From Paenibacillus kribbensis (GTDB taxonomy: Bacteria; Bacillota; Bacilli; Paenibacillales; Paenibacillaceae): a stretch of 64,000 nt of DNA. The notes under the pieces are model-generated. The model was given only the letters and a program-made list of their open reading frames with translations, was not told where the DNA came from and searched no databases. Numbering within the stretch: position 1 is the first letter of the stretch; the number at the start of each line of letters is the position of its first letter. Of this stretch, positions 1 through 8,917 are shown piece after piece. The position numbers were made by a program, and so were the translations under genes. Location: contig NZ_CP020028.1 in the NCBI RefSeq assembly GCF_002240415.1, forward strand, positions 4,179,501 to 4,243,500, written 5' to 3'.

Positions 1-412
1 CGGAAGCCGCCATCATGCCGACAATGATTCCGCCTTCCCGACTGTTTACACTTTGTCGACTGCCCGACCGCTGTCTTGCCATTTCCAAAATAGAACCTAC
101 CAGCTCGGATAAAGGCTGGTATTTCAATAACGGTTGTCCGTATTGGCTTACTTCTTCACCCTCATGTAATGCCAAGCAAGGAATATCGGCAGCTTCCCGA
201 TCTGTCCACAGACTCAAAAAAGCCGCTTCACCCACCACAATATCCGGTCTTTTCATCCCGTTCGTTTCCATCATGTATTGACGAAATGCTTCCGGCTGCG
301 AAAATGCCGTTATCCTCAGCCTTCTGGCGTACTCGCTTCCGTGTACATAATTCAGCAGCGGCTCAATATATTCCCGGCCTGCTACAGCCAATACCACTTT
401 TACCGGAATCAT
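1..412 (-). CDS. CpaE/TadZ-like ATPase, N-terminal part (cut by window edge)
   Basis: An open frame runs leftward off the window from ATG 412; about 137 residues are visible. It starts MIPVKVVLAVAGREYIEPLL and shows an alternating hydrophobic pattern like the degenerate receiver domain at the N-terminus of CpaE/TadZ proteins. The visible end reads GGIIVGMMAAS, which looks like the strand leading into the deviant Walker A loop of a MinD/CpaE ATPase, but the P-loop itself lies outside the window. TadZ proteins localise Flp-pilus/Tad secretion machinery. An in-frame ATG at 421 is an alternative start; the purine-rich AAAGGGG better fits 412. The function is inferred from the N-terminal half only. 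Confidence 0.5.
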   Translation of the reverse strand, partial: MIPVKVVLAVAGREYIEPLLNYVHGSEYARRLRITAFSQPEAFRQYMMETNGMKRPDIVVGEAAFLSLWTDREAADIPCLALHEGEEVSQYGQPLLKYQPLSELVGSILEMARQRSGSRQSVNSREGGIIVGMMAAS

Positions 413-443
413 GATCCCCATCCCCTTTCCAACACAACAACGC

Positions 444-496
444 AAAAAAGCACCGTTCATCAAGCCGTACATACATACGGTTGGTGAACGGTGCTT
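444..496 (-). terminator. Hairpin plus T run in the leader of the CpaE-like gene
   Basis: A long imperfect inverted repeat (AAGCACCGTTCA against TGAACGGTGCTT) is followed on the minus strand by six T. It sits about 30 bases before the start of the CpaE-like gene. It may stop read-through from upstream or act as an attenuator. Confidence 0.55.
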
Positions 497-592
497 CCGT
501 CACGTGCAAACTATTTATTGGTAGAATAGCATAGCACTTATTTTAGAGCAAGTATTTTTTATGCAAATATGATTCCATATTCTATTAGGAGC

Positions 593-618
593 AAAAGGCA
601 GGGATATAATCCCCGCCT
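593..618 (-). terminator. Terminator after the His-rich gene
   Basis: A 9-bp stem (AGGCGGGGA/TCCCTGCCT, one G-T pair) with a 5-base loop is followed by TTTT on the minus strand, just past the stop of the His-rich gene. Confidence 0.6.
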
Positions 619-633
619 CCCGCTACCTTTATC

Positions 634-831
634 TTACCAGAATTTGTGGTGATGACGATGACATTCATGATGACGATGATGACGATGTTTCCGATGATGA
701 TGATGTTTTTTCACAAAAAAGTCTTCATGAAACCGATGATGTTTTCTAGGTTTAAACTTAATGATAGTCACCTTAATAATCTTCTTAGTAACGTGTTTTC
801 TTGGCTTACGAACATGACAATGTCTAAACAT
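634..831 (-). CDS. Small histidine-rich basic protein
   Basis: A 65-residue protein with 19 His and many Lys/Arg, only two Cys and no signal peptide or membrane segment. His runs (HHHH, HHRHH, HRHHH) fill the C-terminal third. GGAGGCG stands about 10 bases before ATG 831, and a terminator follows the stop, so this is a real single-gene unit. The opposite-strand frame is a Met/Thr-rich shadow. I do not recognise a family. His-rich basic proteins of this size occur in spore coats and as metal binders, so those roles are possible but only inferred. A CATA-GTA-TA element like a SigK -10 lies near 865-875, but no clear -35 goes with it. Confidence 0.7.
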   Translation of the reverse strand: MFRHCHVRKPRKHVTKKIIKVTIIKFKPRKHHRFHEDFFVKKHHHHRKHRHHRHHECHRHHHKFW

Positions 832-904
832 TTTTAATTCGCCTCCATTTCTTTGAGATAGAATATACTATGGAAGCATTGAACAACCGGAAACTAACAT
901 ATGA

Positions 905-3256
905 CTATTTACGAATGAATTGGGTGATCTGATCGTTTTCCTCCAGCTTGATATTCGGGTCATAGTCCGCCACGATTAGAACATCCATATGACGCGCTTG
1001 ACGGAGAATTCTCGGGACGACCGCAAACTTTCCCCAACGTTTATTTCGGGGCGATTGCCCCACGATTAACTGCGTACCCGTATATCCTTCCACCGGAGAA
1101 ATCAAAATGTCGGCAATCTCCCGCTGGCTGGAAACAAAGCGAATTTCAAAGGTTCCTCCCAATCGGTGGGTCAACATTTTTAACTGTTCCAGACGAGGGC
1201 TCAGCCTCTCGGGCATACGCTCACCAACATGAACGTAAGTCACAATCCACACGGCCTTCAGACGAAAAGAAATACGAAAACCACGGCGAATCAGCCTTTC
1301 AGCATTTTCGCTTAGCGTGACGCCTACGAAGATCACTTCCTTCCTGCGCCACGGTCCCCGAAGCGATCCATGACGATCCCACGATTCCAGCCGCTCATCC
1401 ACATCATCTGCCAATTCCCGCAGAGCCAGCTCACGCAGCGCAATCAGATTACCTAATTTAAAAAAGTGGCTAAGCGCCTGTTCCACCTTGGCAGGATCGT
1501 ATATTTTGCCATCACGCATACGCTGCTGCAACGATTTGGGGGCCACATCCACAAGCTGTACCTCATCGGCCAGACGCATCATATGATCGGGAACAGTCTC
1601 TCTCACCCGAATGCCGGTAATTTGTTCTACCGCGTCATTCAAGCTCTCCAGGTGCTGTACATTCATTGTGGATATGACAGAGATACCTTGATCCAAAATA
1701 GTCAGTACATCCTCATAGCGCTTGGATCTCTGACTGCCGGGAACGTTGGTATGCGCCAGCTCGTCGATCAACACTACCTCAGGATTGCGTCTGAGAATGG
1801 ATTCGGTATCCATTTCTTCCAAATGTACACCATGACGCTCAATGGGCTGACGGGAAATCATATCCAGAGAGCCCACTTGTGCCAAAGTTTCCGCTCTTCC
1901 ATGCGTCTCCAGCAAGCCGATCACAACATCAATTCCGCTCTCCAGCAAATCATTGCCCTCTCTCAGCATCGTGTATGTTTTGCCGACCCCTGGTGCAGCG
2001 CCAATGTATACCTTGAGCTTGCCGCGCCGAATTTTGGCTGCCTCAGCCTGTGCCTCCTCATCGCTCAAGCGATGATAGGGATCATTATCTCCTTCCTCCT
2101 GTCTCATCGTTGGCAAAATCCGTTCACCTTCCTGCTCGGCTCGATCCGCTATCAACAGCAGGTCCATGTTTTTCATCCGTTTTAAAATTCCGTTCACCAG
2201 CGATCCCCTAACCAGCTCCTGCCATCGGGTCTGCCGAGAATGTCCCATAACGATCCGGGTAACATTATGCGCCACCGCATAATGAATAAGCTGACGAGGC
2301 AACCTTCTGCGGGAAAAAAGCGGGATCTCTTCAAATGCCGATCCTATCTTGTCAGTCAGCTGCACAATGGAGCGCTTAAAGGCCGCTGATTCCTTGGACA
2401 GCTTGTGCTTCGGGCTGACAAAGGAGACCACCAGCATATCTCCACCCAACCGCTTGGCGACCTGCTCTCCTCTGCGAACATAAATAGACCCGTTCCAATG
2501 ATATTGGACAGGCACCAAAATACGCTCGGCCACCCCTGACGCCCCGTGCAAGCCTAATTCCTCCCGATGCCGTTCCAGCGAATCGTTCACATCCTCTGCC
2601 ACTAATCGCAGAGCCAGCTCGCGCAGCTTACCCAGATTTCCCCGGTGGAACATTTCAGGATTGGGTGCATGCATGTAGCCTTTCGCCAGCCGTTCCAAAA
2701 CCGTCTCCGGTGTAACATCAATCAGACGGATTTCATCCGCCAGCTCCAGCGTATCGACCGGGACCGTGGATGCCGATTCAATTCCTGTCAGCTGATAAAC
2801 CCACTCCGTAATCCCTTCAAGTTCATAGACATTGACTGTCGTAATGACGCTAATCCCCAGCTCCAGCAAATATTGAATATCCTCCAGCCGGCTTGGAAAT
2901 CGGGCACCTACCCGGTTACGATGTGCCAAATGATCTACCAGCACCACCTCGGGATTGCGTTCCACCAGAGCTTCCACATTCAAATCTTTTTGCTCCACAC
3001 CGTCCTGCATCCAATGAATACTGGGCACTCGCTCCAGCGTGCCGACCTGCTCCACGGTTTCACGCCGCTGCATGGTCGAGACCGCGCAAATCACAACATC
3101 AATCCCTTCATGCTGAAGTGATTGTCCTTCCTGGAGCATATGATACGTTTTGCCCGAACCGCTGACTGCACCGATATAAATTTTGAGTCTGCCCCGGTGC
3201 AGTTTGTTAATGGACTCCAGTATTTCCTCGGGTGATTTGCGTTTGAAGCTCTCCAT
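905..3256 (-). CDS. KdpD-like sensor protein: two KdpD N-domains plus USP domains, no histidine kinase
   Basis: A 783-residue protein made of two tandem KdpD sensor modules. Each has a KdpD P-loop domain (Walker A GAVSGSGKTY at ~29 and GAAPGVGKTY at ~419) followed by a universal-stress-like domain (~240-370 and ~640-765). The membrane segments and histidine-kinase half of KdpD are absent. The first copy is degenerate: its Walker B reads VDHLAH, where the second keeps VDELAH-type VLIDELAHTN. ATG 3256 is chosen because GGGGAGGAAC lies 8 bases upstream; a longer frame to 3538 overlaps mntD. In other bacteria the KdpD USP domain binds c-di-AMP, and kinase-less KdpD proteins accompany some kdp operons. 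Here the kdp genes lie 7 kb away behind a c-di-AMP riboswitch, so a K+/c-di-AMP sensing role is plausible but inferred. Confidence 0.85.
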   Translation of the reverse strand: MESFKRKSPEEILESINKLHRGRLKIYIGAVSGSGKTYHMLQEGQSLQHEGIDVVICAVSTMQRRETVEQVGTLERVPSIHWMQDGVEQKDLNVEALVERNPEVVLVDHLAHRNRVGARFPSRLEDIQYLLELGISVITTVNVYELEGITEWVYQLTGIESASTVPVDTLELADEIRLIDVTPETVLERLAKGYMHAPNPEMFHRGNLGKLRELALRLVAEDVNDSLERHREELGLHGASGVAERILVPVQYHWNGSIYVRRGEQVAKRLGGDMLVVSFVSPKHKLSKESAAFKRSIVQLTDKIGSAFEEIPLFSRRRLPRQLIHYAVAHNVTRIVMGHSRQTRWQELVRGSLVNGILKRMKNMDLLLIADRAEQEGERILPTMRQEEGDNDPYHRLSDEEAQAEAAKIRRGKLKVYIGAAPGVGKTYTMLREGNDLLESGIDVVIGLLETHGRAETLAQVGSLDMISRQPIERHGVHLEEMDTESILRRNPEVVLIDELAHTNVPGSQRSKRYEDVLTILDQGISVISTMNVQHLESLNDAVEQITGIRVRETVPDHMMRLADEVQLVDVAPKSLQQRMRDGKIYDPAKVEQALSHFFKLGNLIALRELALRELADDVDERLESWDRHGSLRGPWRRKEVIFVGVTLSENAERLIRRGFRISFRLKAVWIVTYVHVGERMPERLSPRLEQLKMLTHRLGGTFEIRFVSSQREIADILISPVEGYTGTQLIVGQSPRNKRWGKFAVVPRILRQARHMDVLIVADYDPNIKLEENDQITQFIRK

Positions 3257-3394
3257 CTTTTGTTCCTCCCCGCAACGCGACAGCTCAGTGTCCGTTCTTG
3301 TCTGGCTGTAATGAATGTACTCCCGTGTTCCAGACAATTCAAGACGAGTCCCACGGCTTTCCCTGAAAAAATCTGCACAAGGCAGTATACACGC

Positions 3395-3440
3395 AAAAAA
3401 GCGTGGATTCGGGCATTTTCTGCCCATTTGCACGCTTTTT
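3395..3440 (-). terminator. Terminator between mntD and the KdpD-like gene
   Basis: On the minus strand AAAAAGCGTG pairs with CACGCTTTTT around an inner GGGCA/TGCCC stem and ends in a T run. An alternative small hairpin, CACGC-A6-GCGTG (3390-3405), uses one arm of the same structure. Confidence 0.65.
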
Positions 3441-3476
3441 CGGTAAACTTGTATATCATGCTTCCCGCGAATCGCA

Positions 3477-4364
3477 TCACTTGCTATCCTCGCCAACCAT
3501 CCCCCGCTGCTGAAGCCATTTTTGCCAAACCACACCATGGGTTGGAGAAAAGAGAAAAGCTACAAGCAGCAGCACTCCCGATACACACAGCATACATGCC
3601 GCAATAGAGGCATCCAGCATACTTGCCGTGTAGAAGCCTGCAACCGAACTGATAGCTCCAAATCCGACGCTATACACGATCATGCGGGACAATTTCTCCG
3701 TCAGCAGGTAAGCCGTAAGTGGCGGTACAACAAGCATTCCAACCACCAGAATGGCCCCCACGCTCTCAAATGACGCCACCGTTGTAAGCGATACGAGACT
3801 CATCAGCAGATAATGAAAAAAAACAACCGGAATGCCCAATGAAGCTGCCAATGCGGGATCAAAGGAAGTGATTTTAAATTGCTTGAAAAAGCCCCATACC
3901 ACAAGCAAGTTGATTAAAAACATCGCGCCCGTAATCCATACAGCCCTCGGACCAACATCAATGCCAGCAATCTCTAGCGTATTCCACGGCACATATGCAA
4001 TCTCCCCATACAGCACGTGATCCATATCCAGATGGACATTGGAAGCAAACACGCTGACCAGCAGGACACCGATGGCAAACAGTGTCGTGAACACTACACC
4101 GATGGCGGCATCACTTTGCAGACCGCTTTGCTGGAACAGCTGAATCAGATACACCGTTAGAAGACCCAGCACGGCCGCACCAAACATCATCCATACCGAA
4201 TCCCTGGACCCGCTGATTAAAAAAGCAATAACAATCCCCGGCAGCACCGCATGGCTGATCGCGTCACCGATCATAGCCATTTTTCGAAGCACGAGAAAGC
4301 AGCCGACAATGCTACATCCTCCTGCCACTAACATTCCCGTCAAGATCACATATAATGAACTCAT
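3477..4364 (-). CDS. mntD: Manganese/zinc ABC transporter permease (MntD-like)
   Basis: A 295-residue integral membrane protein of the ABC-3 family (MntD/TroD/ZnuB), which forms half of the membrane channel of a metal importer. About eight or nine hydrophobic segments are visible, and the N-terminal ILTGMLVAGGCSIVGCFLVL and GDAISHAVLPG motifs are typical. The length matches MntD of Bacillus subtilis. ATG 4364 overlaps the stop of the preceding permease as ATGA, with AAAGGAGCG upstream, so translation is coupled. It is the last gene of a four-gene operon and is followed by a terminator. Metal specificity (Mn or Zn) is inferred from gene order and paralogy. Confidence 0.85.
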   Translation of the reverse strand: MSSLYVILTGMLVAGGCSIVGCFLVLRKMAMIGDAISHAVLPGIVIAFLISGSRDSVWMMFGAAVLGLLTVYLIQLFQQSGLQSDAAIGVVFTTLFAIGVLLVSVFASNVHLDMDHVLYGEIAYVPWNTLEIAGIDVGPRAVWITGAMFLINLLVVWGFFKQFKITSFDPALAASLGIPVVFFHYLLMSLVSLTTVASFESVGAILVVGMLVVPPLTAYLLTEKLSRMIVYSVGFGAISSVAGFYTASMLDASIAACMLCVSGVLLLVAFLFSPTHGVVWQKWLQQRGMVGEDSK

Positions 4365-5299
4365 AGGGCACGCTCCTTTCCCGGCGGCGTACCGACTGCC
4401 TGCTCCAGATTATTTCTGACATTCCACCGAACGATAGCCTTGGAAATCATTCCACGCTGCGGCGCAAAAATCAGGCTCACACCAAACACCACCGTCGCAC
4501 ACAGAACGCACAACGGTCCTGTAGGGAGATTTTGTCCCAGAGAGCTAAGAAGTGTCCCGCCAAGACCCGCTATAGCGCCAAACAGGCCTGATAGGCACAC
4601 CATGACCCCCAGCTTCTCTGTCCAGTATCTGGCTGACACCGCCGGAGTAATCAGCAGGGCCGCCATCATAATGACACCCACGGCCTGAATGCCGGCAACC
4701 ACCGCAATGACAATCAGCAGCATCAACAGCTTATCCAGCAGCCCTGCTGGAAAACCAAGTCCGCGAGCAAAGCCGGGATCAAAGCTTAGCAGCTTAAATT
4801 CCTTGAAGAACAATAGGCATACCCCGATCAGTACCACCGAAATTGCTGCCATCGTATAAACATCAGACAATACCATGGCCGCAGCCTGACCAAATAAAAA
4901 TTTGTCCAATCCGCTTTGGTTTCCCGCACCACTATGCTGGATTTCGGTCAACAGCATAATGCCGAAACCAAAAAATACAGACAGCACCGCCGCAATCGCC
5001 GAATCGCTTTTGATTCGCGAATACCGGATTAGCACACTAATGGCAAAGGTCGCAGCAATGCCTGCAATGGCAGCCCCAATCATAAATCCAAACACGGATT
5101 TCGTACCCGTAATCATAAACGCCACGCATACCCCGGGCAAAGCTGCATGTGCCAAGGCATCTCCCATAAGCGACTGCTTGCGCAAATACATAAAGCTGCC
5201 AATCACGCCGCTGCTTAAACCAAGCAAAATGCAGCCCAGCAAAATCCACTGCATATTCGGATCGGCCAAAAGCGTAGCCAAACTTGTCATCCTCCTCAC
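4361..5299 (-). CDS. mntC: Manganese/zinc ABC transporter permease (MntC-like)
   Basis: A 312-residue ABC-3 family permease, paralogous to the following gene; it carries the matching [13 protein letters not shown] motif near residue 45 and repeated hydrophobic segments. The two permeases would form the heterodimeric channel. The start is GTG 5299, overlapping the ATPase stop (GTGA) with GGAGTGAG upstream; ATG 5290 is an alternative. The C-terminal 30 residues are hydrophilic (RNNLEQAV) and probably cytoplasmic. Confidence 0.85.
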   Translation of the reverse strand: MRRMTSLATLLADPNMQWILLGCILLGLSSGVIGSFMYLRKQSLMGDALAHAALPGVCVAFMITGTKSVFGFMIGAAIAGIAATFAISVLIRYSRIKSDSAIAAVLSVFFGFGIMLLTEIQHSGAGNQSGLDKFLFGQAAAMVLSDVYTMAAISVVLIGVCLLFFKEFKLLSFDPGFARGLGFPAGLLDKLLMLLIVIAVVAGIQAVGVIMMAALLITPAVSARYWTEKLGVMVCLSGLFGAIAGLGGTLLSSLGQNLPTGPLCVLCATVVFGVSLIFAPQRGMISKAIVRWNVRNNLEQAVGTPPGKERAL

Positions 5300-6060
5300 C
5301 TCACTCCGAGTATGGTGCCGGAATCCGGGCCTGTTTTGAGTATACTTAGACGTCCGCCATACGTACGCTGCAGATTTTCCTCGGTAAAAATCTCTGACGT
5401 CTCTCCAAACGCCATCAGACGGCCGTTCAACAGCGTGACCTGGTCAAAATAATCTGTCACCGTAGACAAATCATGATGAACGACAAGTACGGTTTTCCCC
5501 TGCCGTTTCAGATCGTTGAGCAATGATATAATCGCTTTCTCGGTCGCAGCGTCCACACCAACAAACGGTTCATCCATAAAATAAAGCTGAGCGTCCTGTG
5601 CGAGTGCTCTGGCCAAAAATACACGCTGCTGCTGCCCGCCTGACAGCTGACTAATCTGCCTGTCTGCAAATTTGCTCATACCTACCTTGTCCAGACACTC
5701 CATCGCTGCCTGACGATCTGCCGCTCCCGGTCGTTTAAACCAGCCTAGTCTGCCATACCGTCCCATCATAACCACATCCAGCGCGTTCGTTGGAAAATCC
5801 CAATCCACCGATTCTCGCTGCGGTACATAACCAACCTTGAGCAGCTGCTGCTTGTAGGGCTTGCCGTAGACCAGTACCTCGCCTTTGAGCCTTGGAATCA
5901 GTCCAAGCGCTGCCTTAATCAGTGTAGATTTACCAGCCCCGTTCGGGCCAATAATACCAATTAGCTTGCCTTCCGGTACCTCGAAGGAAACATCGAACAG
6001 AACGGGCTTTTTTTGATAGGCTACAGATAAATCACGAACCACAAGCGGTGAATGCCCCAT
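5296..6060 (-). CDS. mntB: Manganese/zinc ABC transporter ATP-binding protein (MntB-like)
   Basis: A 254-residue ABC ATPase that powers the metal importer. Visible motifs are Walker [10 protein letters not shown] (~39-47), signature LSGGQQQR (~143), Walker B LYFMDEP and the switch His in VVHHDLS. It belongs to the MntB/TroB/ZnuC family. It starts 14 bases after the binding-protein stop and overlaps the first permease by four bases, in the operon order binding protein, ATPase, permease, permease. Confidence 0.88.
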   Translation of the reverse strand: MGHSPLVVRDLSVAYQKKPVLFDVSFEVPEGKLIGIIGPNGAGKSTLIKAALGLIPRLKGEVLVYGKPYKQQLLKVGYVPQRESVDWDFPTNALDVVMMGRYGRLGWFKRPGAADRQAAMECLDKVGMSKFADRQISQLSGGQQQRVFLARALAQDAQLYFMDEPFVGVDAATEKAIISLLNDLKRQGKTVLVVHHDLSTVTDYFDQVTLLNGRLMAFGETSEIFTEENLQRTYGGRLSILKTGPDSGTILGVR

Positions 6061-6074
6061 ATGTCTTGCCTCCT

Positions 6075-7043
6075 TTATTTGAGCGCTTTAACCATCGTAT
6101 TGACGTTATGCTTGACCATTCCAATGTATGTGCCTTCTTCTGTGCCTTCTTTGCCCATGGCATCTGAATACAGCTCGCCGCCAATCCTTATCGTATGACC
6201 TTGCTGAGCGGCCCCCTGAATTACCGCATCTATGGCCTTCCTCGGAACGCTGGTTTCTACAAATACGGCTTTGATTTTATTTTCCACCAGATAATCTCGC
6301 AGCCTGGTCACATCTTGGGAGCCAGCTTCTGATTCTGTACTCATACCTTGAAGTCCTTTCACTTGAATATTGTAAGCATCTCCGAAATAGCCGAAGGCAT
6401 CATGTGCCGTGACAAGCACGCGCTGGGCTTCCGGTATGCTGGCAATCTGCTCCCTCGTGTAATCGTCCAGCTTGCGCAGCTCAGCCAGATAAGCTTCTGC
6501 GTTAGCCTTATAATCCTCTGCATGCGCAGCATCAAGCGCCGACAATTCGTCTCTGATGGTTTCTACCGCAGACATCCAGTTTTGCACGTTAAACCAGATA
6601 TGCGGATCATGCTCGGACCCCATTTCCGGGCTCCCTGCACGCAGCTGATCCTGAGCGATGTTTTTGGAGACAGGTATGACGGGCTTTTGCTTGCCGATTT
6701 TCTCCAGAATGTCCTGCATTTTTCCTTCCAAATGCAACCCGTTATAAAAAATAATGTCAGCCTGATCCAGCTTGCGCATATCTCCCTGAGAAGCCTTGTA
6801 CAAATGCGGGTCAACACCTGATTTCATAATGCCCGTAACCTCCACATGATCACCACCGACCTTGCCGACAATATCCGAAATCATGCCGATGGTCGTTGTG
6901 GCCTTTATTTTTTGTCCCGCCTCTACCGCCGTACCCTGCTCCTTCTGCTCCTGAGTACATGCAGTTGCGAGAACCAAAACTAGTGACAATACTCCAACCG
7001 TCGTTACCCATCGCGGCAAATCCTTCTTAAACTGCTTGTTCAT
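6075..7043 (-). CDS. mntA: Manganese/zinc-binding lipoprotein of the ABC importer (MntA-like)
   Basis: A 322-residue cluster A-I metal-binding lipoprotein (MntA/PsaA/ZnuA family). The signal peptide ends in a lipobox with Cys29 (LATAC). Likely metal ligands are His80 (VDPHLY), His148 (DPHIWF), a Glu in VFVETSVP and an Asp in ELYSDAMG. The His/His/Glu/Asp set and the lack of a long His-rich loop favour Mn over Zn, which is an inference. It is the first gene of the mnt operon. A palindrome at 7122-7139, overlapping a possible -10 (TATACT), is a candidate operator for a metalloregulator such as MntR. Confidence 0.87.
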   Translation of the reverse strand: MNKQFKKDLPRWVTTVGVLSLVLVLATACTQEQKEQGTAVEAGQKIKATTTIGMISDIVGKVGGDHVEVTGIMKSGVDPHLYKASQGDMRKLDQADIIFYNGLHLEGKMQDILEKIGKQKPVIPVSKNIAQDQLRAGSPEMGSEHDPHIWFNVQNWMSAVETIRDELSALDAAHAEDYKANAEAYLAELRKLDDYTREQIASIPEAQRVLVTAHDAFGYFGDAYNIQVKGLQGMSTESEAGSQDVTRLRDYLVENKIKAVFVETSVPRKAIDAVIQGAAQQGHTIRIGGELYSDAMGKEGTEEGTYIGMVKHNVNTMVKALK

Positions 7044-7121
7044 ACTTTAAAACCTCCTTCGACTATTCGTATTTGGGACAAACTATTTCCTGGAGACAAT
7101 TATTTTTTATGAGAACTATTT

Positions 7122-7139
7122 TTTAGAGTATACACTAAA
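7122..7139. promoter_or_regulatory. Palindromic operator candidate upstream of mntA
   Basis: TTTAGAGTA/TACACTAAA is an 18-bp palindrome with one mismatched pair. It lies about 80 bases before mntA and 140 bases before the divergent lipoprotein gene. On the minus strand it contains TATACT, so a bound repressor would block the mntA promoter. Confidence 0.45.
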
Positions 7140-7279
7140 GTTTTTACCTTGGGAAACATTTTTAGAATATAAATCTTATTTCTTCTGTCTTATCGTTCGA
7201 TTTTGGCTCTCTGAATGTGTAATATATAGAAGACATCCATTTGTTAAAGTAAAGAACGTATATAAAGAAGGTGTAAATC

Positions 7280-8071
7280 ATGAAGCAAACAGAACACAGC
7301 TCTGATCAGGACAGACGTCAGCAACATCGAACTCGGCAAATACTGCGCGTTTTTGCGCTGCTGTGCTGTCTGGCTATCCTTACCTCATGTGCTCGGGGGG
7401 ATATCCATGTAGATGTTCATCTCGATCAGAGTGTAGATATGGATGCATCGTTCAGTGTGAACAATCAGACGCTGGTGATGCTGGACAATCCCGGACTGCT
7501 GGATCGATTAGCCAAGCGTTTTCAAAGCAACAATGTGGATGTTCAGCCGCTAGCTGAACAGGGGAGAAAGGGCTATCAATTCAAGGGGCATTATCAAGGA
7601 GATTGGAGCACAAACGAAAAAAATCCCAATCAGGAAGTCAATCTGCCCGAGGGATTAGAAATAAAACGCATGGTAACACCACATTTTTTCACAACAAATT
7701 ATGATCTTACGATGAAGCTTGATCTGCCACGAATGCTTCCTGACGAAGCTAAGGGACTGAGTGACAAATTACAGCAAATGAATGTGTTCGCGCGCAAATT
7801 ACTGGAGCGGCAGCTTGATCTTAACTTTAGCCTGTCCTTGCCGATCCGACCCGCTGCCAGCAATGCGGACAGTGTATCGGAAGACGGAAAAACACTGCGT
7901 TGGAATATTGCCCCATTGGAATCTAATGAGCTAAAATTATCCATCAATGTACCGAATCTACGACATATCGTGTATGTAGCTATTGCCGGCTTGATACTGA
8001 TTGTGGCGATTGTGATATGGCTGATTCGTGGTCATCGCTCCAAAAGGAAAACTGATCCCTCTGAATCTTAA
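7280..8071 (+). CDS. Membrane-anchored lipoprotein, DUF3153/LppM-like
   Basis: A 263-residue exported protein. It has a signal sequence with lipobox-like LTSCARG (Cys ~37), an extracellular domain with the IHVDVHLDQSVDMDASFSVN opening typical of DUF3153/LppM proteins, and one C-terminal transmembrane helix (~230-250) followed by a basic tail (RGHRSKRK). GAAGGTG precedes ATG 7280. It is divergent from mntA and probably monocistronic. LppM-domain proteins are membrane-associated with no firmly assigned reaction; I infer no specific function. A signal anchor without lipid modification is also possible. Confidence 0.7.
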   Translation: MKQTEHSSDQDRRQQHRTRQILRVFALLCCLAILTSCARGDIHVDVHLDQSVDMDASFSVNNQTLVMLDNPGLLDRLAKRFQSNNVDVQPLAEQGRKGYQFKGHYQGDWSTNEKNPNQEVNLPEGLEIKRMVTPHFFTTNYDLTMKLDLPRMLPDEAKGLSDKLQQMNVFARKLLERQLDLNFSLSLPIRPAASNADSVSEDGKTLRWNIAPLESNELKLSINVPNLRHIVYVAIAGLILIVAIVIWLIRGHRSKRKTDPSES

Positions 8072-8082
8072 ATTCTGAATAC

Positions 8083-8502
8083 CTAAAAAAATCGTTCCCG
8101 AATCTCTGGTGGGGGGATCTGGCACTGATCCTCTTCATCCTTGCCAAACCAACGGTATCGGTTACGTGCTACCACGTTGTACACAGCATCTCGCATAAAG
8201 CGGGGAATCAGAATGAAAGCATAGGCCAGCGGGTATGGAAAACGAAGATGTCTGGCAATCCGCAAAGCCGCGTTTGACCTTGTATAATACACACCGTCTT
8301 CAATCAATACAAACGTATCCAGATGATCTGCAGATAGTCCTCCTGCACGCAAAAGCCTTTGTCCTTCCTCGGATTGCAGGGAACCAAAATGGAATACTCC
8401 CTCAGGGTCACGCTTGATAATGAAGCGGGCCGCCCCCTGACAAAAATGGCATACCCCATCGACCAACACAATTGAATGCTCCAAATGATCAGACTGCTTC
8501 AT
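8083..8502 (-). CDS. Thiol-disulfide oxidoreductase of the DCC family (DUF393)
   Basis: A 139-residue cytoplasmic protein with the family's defining start VLVDGVCHFCQG: Asp15 and the CxxC pair Cys18/Cys21. The downstream GSLQSEEG, DTFVLIEDG and YRWFGK blocks also fit DCC proteins such as B. subtilis YuxK. GGAGGTGAAAG lies before ATG 8502. DCC proteins are predicted thiol oxidoreductases with few known substrates. The gene ends 12 bases from the convergent lipoprotein gene. Confidence 0.85.
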   Translation of the reverse strand: MKQSDHLEHSIVLVDGVCHFCQGAARFIIKRDPEGVFHFGSLQSEEGQRLLRAGGLSADHLDTFVLIEDGVYYTRSNAALRIARHLRFPYPLAYAFILIPRFMRDAVYNVVARNRYRWFGKDEEDQCQIPPPEIRERFF

Positions 8503-8575
8503 AATACTTTCACCTCCAAGGAATCAACAGCTTAAATGCAATCAACTTTATGCATATAACAAAAATACATATAAC

Positions 8576-8602
8576 AAAAAAACGCCGAAATCATCCGACG
8601 CT
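8576..8602 (-). terminator. Terminator after the 92-aa gene
   Basis: A CGTCGGA/TTCGGCG stem with two wobble pairs is followed by seven T on the minus strand. Confidence 0.5.
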
Positions 8603-8638
8603 TGTTTAGAAATGTATCGACTTGTACCAGTTCGGAAA

Positions 8639-8917
8639 CTAGCTCAATGCTTTCTCGAACAGTTGTTTGGCATTAATTTGTCCTATAATCTCTTCATGAA
8701 ACTGATCCATACACTTGCAGATAAAATCCTTATGGCATACCGGGCAAGGTGTCGTTAGCAGTCGACTAATATTCGTCAAAGTCCACTCCGGATTACGTTG
8801 AGAAAAAACACGGCACTCCGTACCATCGGCCAAACTCATTTTAAACTCATAAAGCCCTTCTTTTTCATTGCTGCCAGCCAGCGTGAAATTAACAATATTC
8901 GGTCTGTAAGACATCAT
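8639..8917 (-). CDS. Hypothetical 92-aa protein with a Cys cluster
   Basis: A small cytoplasmic protein I do not recognise. Residues ~58-70 read CPVCHKDFICKCM: four Cys and one His that could hold one zinc ion. The rest is mixed with no membrane helix. GGGTGAT precedes the tandem ATGs at 8917 and 8914, and a terminator follows, which supports a real single-gene unit. A zinc-ribbon-like regulator or structural protein is possible, but nothing in the context decides it. Confidence 0.6.
   Translation of the reverse strand: MMSYRPNIVNFTLAGSNEKEGLYEFKMSLADGTECRVFSQRNPEWTLTNISRLLTTPCPVCHKDFICKCMDQFHEEIIGQINAKQLFEKALS

Noticed and set aside
646..837. Plus-strand Met/Thr-rich frame
   Set aside because: Shadow of the His-rich gene on the minus strand, which has the ribosome site and terminator.
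1466..2185. 239-codon plus-strand frame
   Set aside because: Antisense to the KdpD-like gene; no ribosome site, no family features.
7201..7280. Promoter for the DUF3153-like gene
   Set aside because: TTGGCT and TATATA are present but spaced too closely (14 bases) to call.
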